Assembly (NCBI RefSeq): GCF_004346185.1
Contig: NZ_SMAI01000002.1
Span: 1-64,000 of the forward strand
Reading direction: 5' to 3'
From: Aquabacter spiritensis
Lineage (GTDB): Bacteria; Pseudomonadota; Alphaproteobacteria; Rhizobiales; Xanthobacteraceae
DNA length: 64,000 bases
In this document: in pieces, positions 50,874 to 59,400 of the stretch
Layout: every line of letters begins with the position of its first letter
How positions within the stretch are numbered: position 1 is the first letter of the stretch
Notes under the pieces: model-generated
The model's database searches: none
Told to the model about the DNA's origin: nothing
Seen by the model: only the letters and a program-made list of their open reading frames with translations
Made by a program: the position numbers and the translations under genes

Positions 50874-50901
50874 CGATTTAACCGCCTATTAAGGTAAATC
50901 G
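50874..50901. promoter_or_regulatory. AT-rich palindrome between the divergent polysaccharide operons
   Basis: CGATTTA (50874-50880) and TAAATCG (50895-50901) are perfect inverted copies with a 14-base centre, extended by CC/GG with one bulged A. This is the most AT-rich spot nearby and lies between the GTG of the GT4 gene and the STAS gene, as expected for an operator or a promoter region acting on both. The binding protein is unknown. Confidence 0.4.
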
Positions 50902-50997
50902 TCTGTTGTTGCGAGGGGCGCAATTTGCAGGGATCGCGCTTCGGAGCCGCCGGCGGACGGCGGATTCGGGGCGGGCGTGAACTGCGGCGAGGGCATG

Positions 50998-51279
50998 ATG
51001 CCGAGGCTTGTACAGATCTCAGGAGACATGGACGCCGCCGGGATGGCGCGGCTGAAGCCGGTTTTCGAGGAGCTCGCCGCCGGAACCGACGACGTGACCC
51101 TGGATCTGTCGGCGGTCGAATTCGTCGATTCGTCGGGGATCGGTGGATTGGTCTTTCTCTACAAGCGCCTGCACAAGTCCAATCGCAAGCTGCGCCTGCG
51201 CGGAGCTGCCGGCCAGCCTCTGCAACTGGTGATCCACCTCAGATTGTCCGATCTCATCGAGGAAGGGCGCCGCCCATGA
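50998..51279 (+). CDS. STAS domain protein (anti-sigma factor antagonist-like)
   Basis: A 93-aa single STAS domain. The region FVDSSGIGGLVFLYKRLHKS carries the conserved Ser that is phosphorylated in SpoIIAA-type antagonists (Asp-Ser-Ser-Gly). Such proteins switch partner kinases or sigma/anti-sigma pairs. No kinase or phosphatase gene is adjacent. ATG 50998, four bases after GAGGG, is preferred; ATG 50995 and GTG 50977 are possible. Its stop overlaps the lipoprotein gene (ATGA), so it leads the export operon and probably controls polysaccharide production. Confidence 0.8.
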   Translation: MPRLVQISGDMDAAGMARLKPVFEELAAGTDDVTLDLSAVEFVDSSGIGGLVFLYKRLHKSNRKLRLRGAAGQPLQLVIHLRLSDLIEEGRRP

Positions 51280-51641
51280 GGCTCATGGCCTTGATCCGCG
51301 CCGCTCTGCCGCTCGTCGCCATGGTCTTGTCGGCGTGCGAAAGCTCGAATTTCGTGCCCTGGCCCCCCAACGGGACCGGCGGCCTCGCCGAGCGTCGGCC
51401 GTCCACCGACGCCCGAATCGACGCGCTTCAGAACCGTCTCTTCAGGCTCGCCGAGCGCAATGCCCGCTATTATGCAGCGGCCGATTTCCAGGATGCGGAA
51501 TTCACGCTCGTCAAGATCCGCCGCCTCTCCGAAGGCGGATTTCCCGAAGATAGCGAGATCGAGATCGCGCGCCTCAAACTCCAGATGGACCACATCGATC
51601 GCGTGATCGCCATGAAAACCGGCACCCGGAAAGGAGCCTGA
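51276..51641 (+). CDS. Small lipoprotein of the polysaccharide export operon
   Basis: A 121-aa predicted lipoprotein: a signal peptide with the lipobox LSAC (Cys at about 20), a short linker, then two helical stretches (STDARIDALQNRLFRLAERN and DFQDAEFTLVKIRRLSEG onward) rich in charged residues. No family is recognised. Translation is coupled to the STAS gene by ATGA overlap, and the SLBB export protein starts one base after its stop. A role in helping the export protein at the outer membrane is plausible, since that protein has no lipobox; this is inference. Confidence 0.7.
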   Translation: MRLMALIRAALPLVAMVLSACESSNFVPWPPNGTGGLAERRPSTDARIDALQNRLFRLAERNARYYAAADFQDAEFTLVKIRRLSEGGFPEDSEIEIARLKLQMDHIDRVIAMKTGTRKGA

Positions 51642-51642
51642 G

Positions 51643-53829
51643 ATGGCGGTCAGCGGATCCCTGCCGCGCTCGGCCGGCCCGCCCGGCGAGGCGCGGGTGT
51701 TCTCGGTGCATTGGGCGCTGTTCCTCGCCGTTCTCCTGTCCCTGCTGGTTCTCCTGCCGGGGAGCGTGCTGGCGCAGCCGGCGACGCCGAACGACGAAGT
51801 GCGGCTGCGGATCGGCGACATCCTCACCCTGTCGCTGCCGGGCGAACCGGCGTTGAACGGCGAATTCCCGGTCGATCGGCGCGGCCGCGTGGTCCTGCCC
51901 GAGGTCGGCGCGGTGGACGTCGCCGGTCGGACGCTCCCCGAGGCCAACACCATCATCCGAAATGCGCTGGCGCGGGCCTACCGCAACATTTCACCGCTCG
52001 CGGTGACGCTGAAGGAGCGTCGGCTGTTCATTACCGTCCTCGGCTATGTCGCGAAACCCGGCGAAGTCGATCTGCCCGCCGACTCGACCGTACAGGAAGC
52101 CATCTCGGCGGCGGGCGGCCTCATTCAGGGCGCACAGCTCGACAAGTTCCAGGTGCGTCGTGGCAATCGTGTCATCGTCTTCGACTATAAGCGTTATCTC
52201 GACACTGGCGATCCGCGCATCCTGCCGACGCTCCAGCCGCTCGACACAATCTTCATCCCCTCTTCGCCGGCGACCGGCAATGTGCTCGTTCCGTTCGACA
52301 GCCGCACCTTGTCCGAGCAGGGCGACGGCACCGACAACCCGAATGCGATCAAGGTGTTCGGCGAGGTGAACCGCCCGGGTTCCTTTGCCTACAAGGACGG
52401 CATGTCGGTGGTCGACATGATCATGCGGGCCGGTGGTGTCACCCGCTACGCCTCGATCGACCGGATCCGCGTGATCGAAGGCGGCGAGCCCAAAGTGTTC
52501 AACATGCGTGGCTTCCTCGATACCGGTGATACCTCTCTTCTGCCGCGGATACAGCCGGGCGCGACGATCTTCGTGCCGAAGGAAGAGGAAGAGATCCGCC
52601 GGTCGATCCGGACCGTCTATGTGATCGGCGAGGTCAACCGGCCGGGCGCCTTCGAGGCGCCGCCCGATTCGCGCCTGATCGAGATTCTCGCCAATGCCGG
52701 CGGCCCGACGCGCTATGCCGACACGACTCGCATCCGCATCCTCAAGGCCGACGGCGGAACGGAAAACTTCAATCTCTCACGCTTTTCGGAGACGGGTGTG
52801 GGCACCTTGCCGGAAATCCTGCCCGGCGATGCCGTCTATGTCCCGGAAAAGATCGAATCGGCGGATCGCCCGTCTTGGCTCAAGATCGCGCCGCAGCGCG
52901 CGGTCGAAGTGATCGGCGCCGTTACACGTCCCGGCCGCTACGAATGGTCCGACGAGATGAGCCTGCTCGACCTGATCGGTGAGGCCGGCGGCCCGACCCA
53001 GCGCGGCGATCTCGCCCATCTCCAGATCGTCCGCGCCCGCGGCGACGGCAGGGCCATCACCCTCGATCTCGCGACCTTCCTGTCCGAAGGCGGTTCGATC
53101 TCTGACCTGCCGAAGATCCAGGCGGGCGACGTGGTGCGGATCCCCGAGCTGCCCTCCTCGCCGATCGACAATAAGGGCAACTGGGTCACGCTGCCGAAGG
53201 AGGACGTGATCTACATCATGGGCCAGGTCTCCATCCCCGGCCGGTACGCCTTCAACAAGAACATGACCTTCCTCGACATTCTGACCGCGGCGAACGGCCC
53301 GACCCAGAGCGCGGACCTGCGCAATGTCCGGATTTCCCACCGCGGCCTGTCGGGCTCGAAGGTCACCCAGGTCAATCTCGCGCAATATTTCGCCACCGGC
53401 GACGAGACCCTCCTGCCGAAAGTGCGCAACGGCGATGTCATCTTCGTCCCGGACCGGCAGAACAAGGACTGGTTCGAGGATCCGAAGGAGAACACGGTCC
53501 GCGTGCTCGGCTCCGTGGCGAAGCCCGGGCGCTATCGCTTCGTGAACGATATGACCCTCCTCGATTTGCTTGCCGAAGCCGGTGGCCCGACGGCGGACGC
53601 CTACCAGCAGAAGATTGTGGTGGTGAATCTCGGCTGCTGCCGCGAACAGGCCCGTCTGTTCAATTTGGTGGAGTTCGCGCGCACGGGCGACATCACCAAG
53701 CTTCCCGTGGTACAAGCCGGGGATACGGTCTACATACCCAATGCCAGCCAGAGCGACTGGAAGGTCTTCACGGACGCGATGCAGAACATCCTGCCGATCA
53801 TCGCCCTCATCGCCGCGTTCGGCGGCTGA
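51643..53829 (+). CDS. Polysaccharide export protein with six SLBB domains
   Basis: A 728-aa outer-membrane polysaccharide export (OPX) protein. A signal-peptide-like N-terminus (core about 25-44, ending VLAQ) is followed by the polysaccharide export domain (about 50-125), then six SLBB-type repeats, each with a V-x-G-x-V-x-x-PG core and an AGG-x-T end: LGYVAKPG, FGEVNRPG, IGEVNRPG, IGAVTRPG, MGQVSIPG and LGSVAKPG. The C-terminus is a hydrophobic helix (ILPIIALIAAFGG). Wza-like proteins have two or three SLBB domains and a lipidated Cys; this one is longer and has no lipobox. Confidence 0.88.
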   Translation: MAVSGSLPRSAGPPGEARVFSVHWALFLAVLLSLLVLLPGSVLAQPATPNDEVRLRIGDILTLSLPGEPALNGEFPVDRRGRVVLPEVGAVDVAGRTLPEANTIIRNALARAYRNISPLAVTLKERRLFITVLGYVAKPGEVDLPADSTVQEAISAAGGLIQGAQLDKFQVRRGNRVIVFDYKRYLDTGDPRILPTLQPLDTIFIPSSPATGNVLVPFDSRTLSEQGDGTDNPNAIKVFGEVNRPGSFAYKDGMSVVDMIMRAGGVTRYASIDRIRVIEGGEPKVFNMRGFLDTGDTSLLPRIQPGATIFVPKEEEEIRRSIRTVYVIGEVNRPGAFEAPPDSRLIEILANAGGPTRYADTTRIRILKADGGTENFNLSRFSETGVGTLPEILPGDAVYVPEKIESADRPSWLKIAPQRAVEVIGAVTRPGRYEWSDEMSLLDLIGEAGGPTQRGDLAHLQIVRARGDGRAITLDLATFLSEGGSISDLPKIQAGDVVRIPELPSSPIDNKGNWVTLPKEDVIYIMGQVSIPGRYAFNKNMTFLDILTAANGPTQSADLRNVRISHRGLSGSKVTQVNLAQYFATGDETLLPKVRNGDVIFVPDRQNKDWFEDPKENTVRVLGSVAKPGRYRFVNDMTLLDLLAEAGGPTADAYQQKIVVVNLGCCREQARLFNLVEFARTGDITKLPVVQAGDTVYIPNASQSDWKVFTDAMQNILPIIALIAAFGG

Positions 53830-53854
53830 CCCGAGCCGCCGGAGGACGCGTGTC

Positions 53855-54541
53855 ATGTGGGGCAGGGGCCTTCGCGAAGTCGAATCGGTCTATCTCGCGA
53901 CCTTCGGCCAGGGCGCGCGGGTGGTCGGGGTCACGAGCGTGCGCAGCGGGAGCGGGGTTTCGGTCCTGTCCGCGGCGCTGGCCGAGCGGTCCCAGCGTCA
54001 GACCCGCACGCTCTTCGTCGGTCTCTCCGACCCGACCGCCGCAGTGCCGGCCCAGGCGAGCGTCTGGCTGCCGACCGACGACGATGTCGAGGAATATGTC
54101 GCCACAGATCCGCGCGGCTTCGATTCGTTGGTCGCGCTTCCCAATCCCGAGCAGAGCTTCGCGTTCCGCAACGCGGTGGCGATCCGGACCATGTTCGACC
54201 GCCTGCTCGAGACCTACGGCGCCATCGTGGTCGATCTCGCCGCGGTCGAACCGCGCGAGCGCGTGGCGGTGCCGGTGACGACCATCGCCTCCGCCTGCGA
54301 GAGCGTAGTGGTTGTGTGCCTCGCGGGACGCGACACCCGGACTTCACTCAGCCGTGCGGCCGCCGCTTTACGTCAGGCGAATGCGCCGCTCCAGGGCATC
54401 GTCATCAACGACCGGTTCAATCAGACGGTCGGCGACGAGATGATCGACGAAGTCTCCCGGTTTCAGAACATCGCGCCCGGCCTGGTCGACCGCTTCATCG
54501 GGCTGATCCAGCGCACGCGCGTCCTCAACACCAAGATTTGA
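53855..54541 (+). CDS. BY-kinase-like P-loop protein with degenerate Walker A
   Basis: A 228-aa protein with the fold and position of the cytoplasmic BY-kinase (Wzc C-terminal/CapB) domain. The N-terminal strand-loop-helix VGVTSVRSGSGVSVLSAAL occupies the Walker A place, but GSGVS replaces the G-x-GKS/T sequence, so the Lys is missing; the next strand (TLFVGLSDPTA) lacks the Walker A' Asp pair. IVVDLAAVEP resembles Walker B. There is no Tyr-rich tail. It is probably an inactive, structural or regulatory partner of the Wzz-like protein. GGAGGA lies eight bases before ATG 53855. Confidence 0.65.
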   Translation: MWGRGLREVESVYLATFGQGARVVGVTSVRSGSGVSVLSAALAERSQRQTRTLFVGLSDPTAAVPAQASVWLPTDDDVEEYVATDPRGFDSLVALPNPEQSFAFRNAVAIRTMFDRLLETYGAIVVDLAAVEPRERVAVPVTTIASACESVVVVCLAGRDTRTSLSRAAAALRQANAPLQGIVINDRFNQTVGDEMIDEVSRFQNIAPGLVDRFIGLIQRTRVLNTKI

Positions 54542-54560
54542 CCGTTCGCCCTTCGCCCCG

Positions 54561-56033
54561 TCAGGCGGCGTGAGCGACCGGTTCGATGCGCGGAATTCGG
54601 GCAATCACCGGAACGCCGAGCACGCGCGCAAAATCCTGCGGCCGACGCAGGCGGGTATCGAGCAGTTCAGCCGCTCCGGCCAGCGCGCCGCCTAAGGCGA
54701 AGCCCGCAAAGATGCCCGCGAGGATGTAGAGGAAATAGCCGGGCGTCACCTTCTGCGCCGGATTGGACGGCGGCTCGAGCGTCTTGACGCGCTCGGGCGC
54801 TTCGAACTGGCCGAGCGCACCGGTGATGCGCGCCATTTCGTAGCGTTTTGCCAGAGCATCATAATTCTCGCGGGTGCTGGTCACCGCCCGCTCCAGCATC
54901 TGTTGCTGCTGTTCGATCGGGCCGAAGGCGGCGATATCGCGCTGGAGCATCACCGAGGCGGCCTTGAGCTGCTCGACCTCCTTTTCCAGGCCCACGCGCT
55001 TCGCCTGGGCCTCTTGCAGCTTCTGGAGCTGCGAGACCAAGAGCGGCGCGGTGCGGGTCTCGTCACCCTGGCCGTTGGTCTGGGTGACGCCGGCGGCGAG
55101 GTTCCAAAGCCGGTCGAGATCGACGTTCTGAATGTCCCGCGCCGAGCTCAGAAGATGCTGGCGCTCCTCCTCCAGCCGGGCGAGTTTGCGTTCTGCCGCC
55201 TGGACTTCGGAATGCTGGTCGGTATAGCGCGCGCGCAGCGAGGCGAGGTCGGCCGAGACTTGGACGATGCCCTCTTCGATCCGGCCGATCAGGGGATTGG
55301 TGGTTGCGAGCCGGCGGCGCAGATCTTCGAGCGTGGCGCTCGCGGTCCCGAGATCCATCTCCTTGGTCTCGATCTGCTGCTCCAATTGGGCGAGGCGTTG
55401 GACCGTGCTGTTGTAGAGCGCCGGCAGCTTGTCGGCGTTTGCGGTCTTGAACTGCGTGTAGGCGCGCTCGGCTGCGTCGAGAGCCTGCCGGCGCTCGTTC
55501 ATCTGGCCTTTGAGAAAGCGCTCGCTATCTTCGACGGCTGTGCGCTCGGGCGAGACGAGCCGCTCGATGAAGCGCTTGGAGAGGGCTTCGAGGGTGATCG
55601 AGGGGGAGACCGGGTCCAGCGCGCGCAGGCGCATCTCGATGACGTCGGTCCCGACGAGCTGGATGTTCACCGCCGAGGACAGCGAGCGCACCAGGGTCTC
55701 CCGCTCGCGCGGGTCGGTGTTTGGGCCGATCCGCCCCAAATCCTCCAGCACGCGTCCCAGCACCACTTCCGAATGGGCGAGCGCGATGAGCGCGGACATG
55801 CGCTCCTTCAGGTTCGGATTCACCGCGATGTCGTTGAGGATCGGGTTCAGCTTGGACGGCTCCTGAACCAGCAGCGTCATCCGGGTTTCGTAGCGCTGCG
55901 GGGCGAGCGTCGCGGCAATGAAGGCCAGAGGCGGCAGAAGAAGGATCGGAACGAAGGCGAGGAAACGCCGCCGCCACGCCACCTGTGCCAGGTAGGCGAA
56001 CGTTTCCGACGTCGATTCGAACATTGCGACCAT
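54561..56033 (-). CDS. Wzz/GNVR-type chain-length determinant protein
   Basis: A 490-aa polysaccharide co-polymerase. TM1 is at about 24-46 and TM2 at about 432-455, enclosing a large periplasmic coiled coil (about 170-420) with YETRMTLLVQEP after TM1 and Pro-rich ERVKTLEPPSNPAQKVTP before TM2. A short cytoplasmic tail (RRPQDFARVLGVPVIARIP) would contact the separate P-loop protein. It controls chain length together with the polymerase and OPX protein. ATG 56033 overlaps the stop of the preceding lipoprotein by one base (TGATG). Confidence 0.9.
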   Translation of the reverse strand: MVAMFESTSETFAYLAQVAWRRRFLAFVPILLLPPLAFIAATLAPQRYETRMTLLVQEPSKLNPILNDIAVNPNLKERMSALIALAHSEVVLGRVLEDLGRIGPNTDPRERETLVRSLSSAVNIQLVGTDVIEMRLRALDPVSPSITLEALSKRFIERLVSPERTAVEDSERFLKGQMNERRQALDAAERAYTQFKTANADKLPALYNSTVQRLAQLEQQIETKEMDLGTASATLEDLRRRLATTNPLIGRIEEGIVQVSADLASLRARYTDQHSEVQAAERKLARLEEERQHLLSSARDIQNVDLDRLWNLAAGVTQTNGQGDETRTAPLLVSQLQKLQEAQAKRVGLEKEVEQLKAASVMLQRDIAAFGPIEQQQQMLERAVTSTRENYDALAKRYEMARITGALGQFEAPERVKTLEPPSNPAQKVTPGYFLYILAGIFAGFALGGALAGAAELLDTRLRRPQDFARVLGVPVIARIPRIEPVAHAA

Positions 56034-56701
56034 CAGCTTCTCGGGCCCACCAGGATCCTTACGGTGTCGGGAGGAAATGCCGGATCGTAGACCTGGCTGA
56101 TCTTCCACCCCTCGGGAAGCAGAGACCTTATATTGCGCGCGCGGCGATTTGCCAGCAGCGCCTGATCAAATGCGGTTGTTCCGGGTCCGGGCCCGGCAAG
56201 TATCGTTACTTCTGTCTTAGCTGCGAGCCGCGCCGATTTCAGCTTTTTGGCCAAGGCATCGGCCGCCGTCGCGGGTGGGGTGTCCTCGTGGCCGTCATAG
56301 GTTATCTCGAAGAAGGGTTTCGGCTCTGCCGGAGGCTTGGGCTCGGCAGACGGCTTGGGCGCGGCGGCAGACGGCGGGGGGACCGCACCCGGTGCTGCCG
56401 CGGTCCTGACCCCGTCCGCATGCGCCGCGATCGCGCCGGTCGACGTGGGATCGGCCGGCGAAGCGGCGCCGACCTGGCCCGGCGTTCCGTCCTGGTTTGC
56501 GCCCCGCGCCCGCGCCAGAATCTCGTCCACCGAGACGCTGCCCCCACCGCCCTTGACGCCGAGCAACTGGTCCTCGGCCATGACCGAGGCGCGCACGTCC
56601 GGCGGAATCAAGGCCGAGGGATCGGACGTGGTCGCGCAGCCGCCCAGCGCGAGGCACACGAGCGCCGCTATAGCTCTGAAAAATGCTCGCTGTTCGGACA
56701 T
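56033..56701 (-). CDS. OmpA-like lipoprotein coupled to the Wzz gene
   Basis: A 222-aa predicted lipoprotein. Signal peptide and lipobox LGGC (Cys at about 22), then a Pro/Ala/Lys-rich low-complexity spacer (about 95-135), and a C-terminal domain resembling a short OmpA/SPOR-type envelope module (FDQALLANRRARNIRSLL is the OmpA-like helix). It could tether the export machine to peptidoglycan. CAGGAG precedes ATG 56701. The stop overlaps the Wzz-like start, so both are made together. Confidence 0.7.
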   Translation of the reverse strand: MSEQRAFFRAIAALVCLALGGCATTSDPSALIPPDVRASVMAEDQLLGVKGGGGSVSVDEILARARGANQDGTPGQVGAASPADPTSTGAIAAHADGVRTAAAPGAVPPPSAAAPKPSAEPKPPAEPKPFFEITYDGHEDTPPATAADALAKKLKSARLAAKTEVTILAGPGPGTTAFDQALLANRRARNIRSLLPEGWKISQVYDPAFPPDTVRILVGPRS

Positions 56702-56795
56702 GTCGATCTCCTGCGCGCGCAGGCGGGGCACGGAGAAGGTGCGAATCACCGGGATAGAGTAGAGCCCGGCGGGCTGTGAGGGAAATGACCCTAGG

Positions 56796-58292
56796 TTACG
56801 CTCTACGCATGTCCGCCGCGGCGATCGGCGGCGCCGGTAGCGCGATGACGCCCAGCCAATAGGCGCAGGCGGCCGTCAAAGGGACGGCGATCGCCCCGCC
56901 GACCACCAGGAGACCCGGAGGCAGCATCAGGTAGCAGAGCGCGGTGCTCGCCGTCCCGAAGCCTACGACGATCGCGAGCGGACCGAAGGCGTAGGGCAGC
57001 CGCTTATAATATTGCGAGACGACATGAATGACGATCGCCCGCGCGGTCTGTGCGGCCAATGTCGCCGCGATCGCCCCGGCTATGCCGTAAGGCGGGATCA
57101 GAAGCCAATAGAGCGCCACCACGATCACCGCGCCGAACGTATTGGTCGCCAGCGGCACGAAGCCATCCTTGCGCAGGAAGCTGCCGAGTTCGAGCAGGCT
57201 CGCGGTTTCCTGGATTGCATAGATCAAGGCGATCCAGGGAATGAACAGGATGGCGGGATGATAGGCCGGGGGGGTGAGCAGCCGAATGACCAGCGGCCCG
57301 CCGAGCGACACCATCATGGCGCCGAGCAGGGTGATGATCAGGCCGAGCACCACGATGCGCGCGCTTCGTTCCACCCCGTCCGGCTCGAACAGCACGATGA
57401 AGCGTTTGGGAAACCACCACATGTGAAACGGCTGGAGCAGGACGGCGGTCATCGCCCCGATCCGTACCGCCACGCCATAAATGGCGAGGTCGTCGGTGCC
57501 GACCGCGTCGGCGAGAAACCAGCGATCGAGGCTGCCCAGGGCGAACATGGCGAGTGCCGACAGAAGCAGCGGCCCGGAGAAGATCATCAGCGGACCCCAA
57601 TCGATGCCGCGCACCCGCACGCCGGTTTCGCGCAGCACCACGACGCCGACCGCGACCCCTTGCAGCACCGAGGCCACCGCGCCGGCGGCGAGCACGCCGG
57701 GAAGCCCGAAGCCGAGCACCAGCAGGCTCGCCGAGAGCACCGCGAACACGAGTCCTCGTCCGATTGACAGAAGGAAGAAGGTCCGTGCCTTGGAGCGGAT
57801 CCGCAGCCAGGTGAGGCCGACGCCCAGGAGACCCTCCATGCTCAGCGTCACGACCAGGAGGCGCACCTCGGTCGCGGTGGGATCGCCGGGCAGCAGGCGG
57901 GCGATCTCGCCGGCTGCCGCGAAGCCGACGAGCGTCAGGACGGCCGAGGTCAGAATGGCGACGGCGAAGATGTGGGCGCAGACCTCGCGCCGCTTCTCCC
58001 AGGTCTCGGCGGTGCCGACGAACCGGCTCAAGGTGGTCGGCAGAGCGAGGCCGAACACGAGTGCGCCGACATCCGCGAGCGCCATCAGCACTTCGAGGCG
58101 ACCATATTCCGCCAAAGCCAGGAAATGGGTGTTGACTGGCAGCATGAGCAGGCTGATCGCCCGCCCGGCGACCAGCCCGAAGGCATAATAGAGGCTCTCC
58201 CGCAGGGCCGGCATGGCCCGGAGCGCCTCGAGGCGGGTTCTGACTAAAGACAGCATGCGTGGGGTGACGTCGCTCCGTCGGCGCCGGGCCAT
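56796..58292 (-). CDS. Wzx-like oligosaccharide flippase (MATE/PST superfamily)
   Basis: A 498-aa protein with 12-14 predicted membrane helices in the polysaccharide-transporter pattern: an N-terminal FGLVAGRAISLLMLPVNTHF, the paired loops AEYGRLEVLMALADVG and ALPTTLSRFVG, and MWWFPKRFIVL in the second half. It should flip undecaprenyl-linked repeat units to the periplasm for the polymerase. ATG 58292 is the upstream-most start; ATG 58256 also keeps the whole membrane domain, and neither has a strong Shine-Dalgarno. Divergent from the next glycosyltransferase. Confidence 0.85.
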   Translation of the reverse strand: MARRRRSDVTPRMLSLVRTRLEALRAMPALRESLYYAFGLVAGRAISLLMLPVNTHFLALAEYGRLEVLMALADVGALVFGLALPTTLSRFVGTAETWEKRREVCAHIFAVAILTSAVLTLVGFAAAGEIARLLPGDPTATEVRLLVVTLSMEGLLGVGLTWLRIRSKARTFFLLSIGRGLVFAVLSASLLVLGFGLPGVLAAGAVASVLQGVAVGVVVLRETGVRVRGIDWGPLMIFSGPLLLSALAMFALGSLDRWFLADAVGTDDLAIYGVAVRIGAMTAVLLQPFHMWWFPKRFIVLFEPDGVERSARIVVLGLIITLLGAMMVSLGGPLVIRLLTPPAYHPAILFIPWIALIYAIQETASLLELGSFLRKDGFVPLATNTFGAVIVVALYWLLIPPYGIAGAIAATLAAQTARAIVIHVVSQYYKRLPYAFGPLAIVVGFGTASTALCYLMLPPGLLVVGGAIAVPLTAACAYWLGVIALPAPPIAAADMRRA

Positions 58293-58365
58293 GGTGCCGG
58301 ACGATTGCGCTTATGCCCTTGAAAAGGCGCGGAGGGAAAGGGATACATGCCGGGAGGGGCGCGGC

Positions 58366-59295
58366 ATGAAGCTCGACGTCATTTTGGCCACGTACAACCG
58401 CGCCGACATCCTGCGCGGCGCGCTCGAAAGCTTCGCCGTGGCGGCGCGTCCGTTCGGCGCGCGCGTCCGCCTCGTCGTGGTCGACAACAATTCGACGGAC
58501 CATACCGCTGCGGTCGTGGCCGAGTTTCGGTCGAGATGGCCCGGAGCCTGCCTTGCCCTGTTCGAGCCGAAGCAGGGCAAGCACCATGCGCTCAATTGCG
58601 CGATGGCGCGGATCAAGGCCGATCTCGTCGGGCAGTTCGACGATGACGAGCGGCTGGCGCCGGATTGGGTCGAGGTCATCTTCGCCAATATGGCCGATCC
58701 GGCCACCGATTTTATCGGCGGGCCGGTGGTGCCGGAATGGGACGTGACGCCGCCGGACTGGCTGCCGCGCGCCGGCTATGGCGGCGTTTTGGGGCTGGTA
58801 GACAACGGGCCGGTTCGGCGCCGCTATGGCGAGCCGGGATTTCCGGCGATGCTCACGGGCGCGAACTTCGCCATGCGCCGAGTGGTGCTCGCCGCCTGCG
58901 GTCCCTATCGCGACGGCGATCTCTATGCCGAGGACCGCTATATGTGGAACCAGTTGATGCGGCTCGGGGCGCAAGGCTGGTGGGTGCCCGAGCTGGCGGT
59001 GCGGGCGAAGGTGCCGGCAAAGCGCTTGACCAAGGCCTATTACCGGCGCTGGGCGTTCCAGGAGGGGCGCACGCTCGGCAAGGAGACCCGCCAGGCGGGC
59101 GGCACTCTTCTCGGCGCGCCGCGCTGGCTGTGGGGAGAGGCGCTGCGCAACGCCGCGACCAGCTTCGCGGGCCTCGTGCGCCCGATGGAGCCGAGCCGGC
59201 GCTTTTTGGCCGAGATCGAGCTGCGCAAATTCGCGGGCTATTATATCGCCCGCAACCTGCCCTTCATCCGCGACACCTATTACAGCCGGGCATGA
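58366..59295 (+). CDS. Glycosyltransferase family 2 protein
   Basis: A 309-aa GT-A inverting glycosyltransferase. DVILATYNRADILRGALESF at the N-terminus, VVVDNNSTDHTAAVV, the DXD-type motif FDDDERLAPDW (metal and nucleotide-sugar binding), ANFAMRR, and AEDRYMWNQLM as the catalytic base region. No clear membrane helix, so cytoplasmic or peripheral. CGGGAGGGG precedes ATG 58366. Last gene of the polysaccharide cluster. Confidence 0.88.
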   Translation: MKLDVILATYNRADILRGALESFAVAARPFGARVRLVVVDNNSTDHTAAVVAEFRSRWPGACLALFEPKQGKHHALNCAMARIKADLVGQFDDDERLAPDWVEVIFANMADPATDFIGGPVVPEWDVTPPDWLPRAGYGGVLGLVDNGPVRRRYGEPGFPAMLTGANFAMRRVVLAACGPYRDGDLYAEDRYMWNQLMRLGAQGWWVPELAVRAKVPAKRLTKAYYRRWAFQEGRTLGKETRQAGGTLLGAPRWLWGEALRNAATSFAGLVRPMEPSRRFLAEIELRKFAGYYIARNLPFIRDTYYSRA

Positions 59296-59400
59296 CCGGG
59301 GTGGGGTCGACCCAGGCAGGTCCCCCGCCCCGGCGGCGGACGCGGGGTCTTCCGGCCGTCGTCACCAGACGCGCCAGTCGCGGAAAGAGCCAAGCGGCCG

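Noticed and set aside
50977-50997. GTG 50977 as the start of the STAS gene
   Set aside because: It adds seven residues not typical of STAS domains; ATG 50998 has a better-placed GAGGG, though this is not certain.
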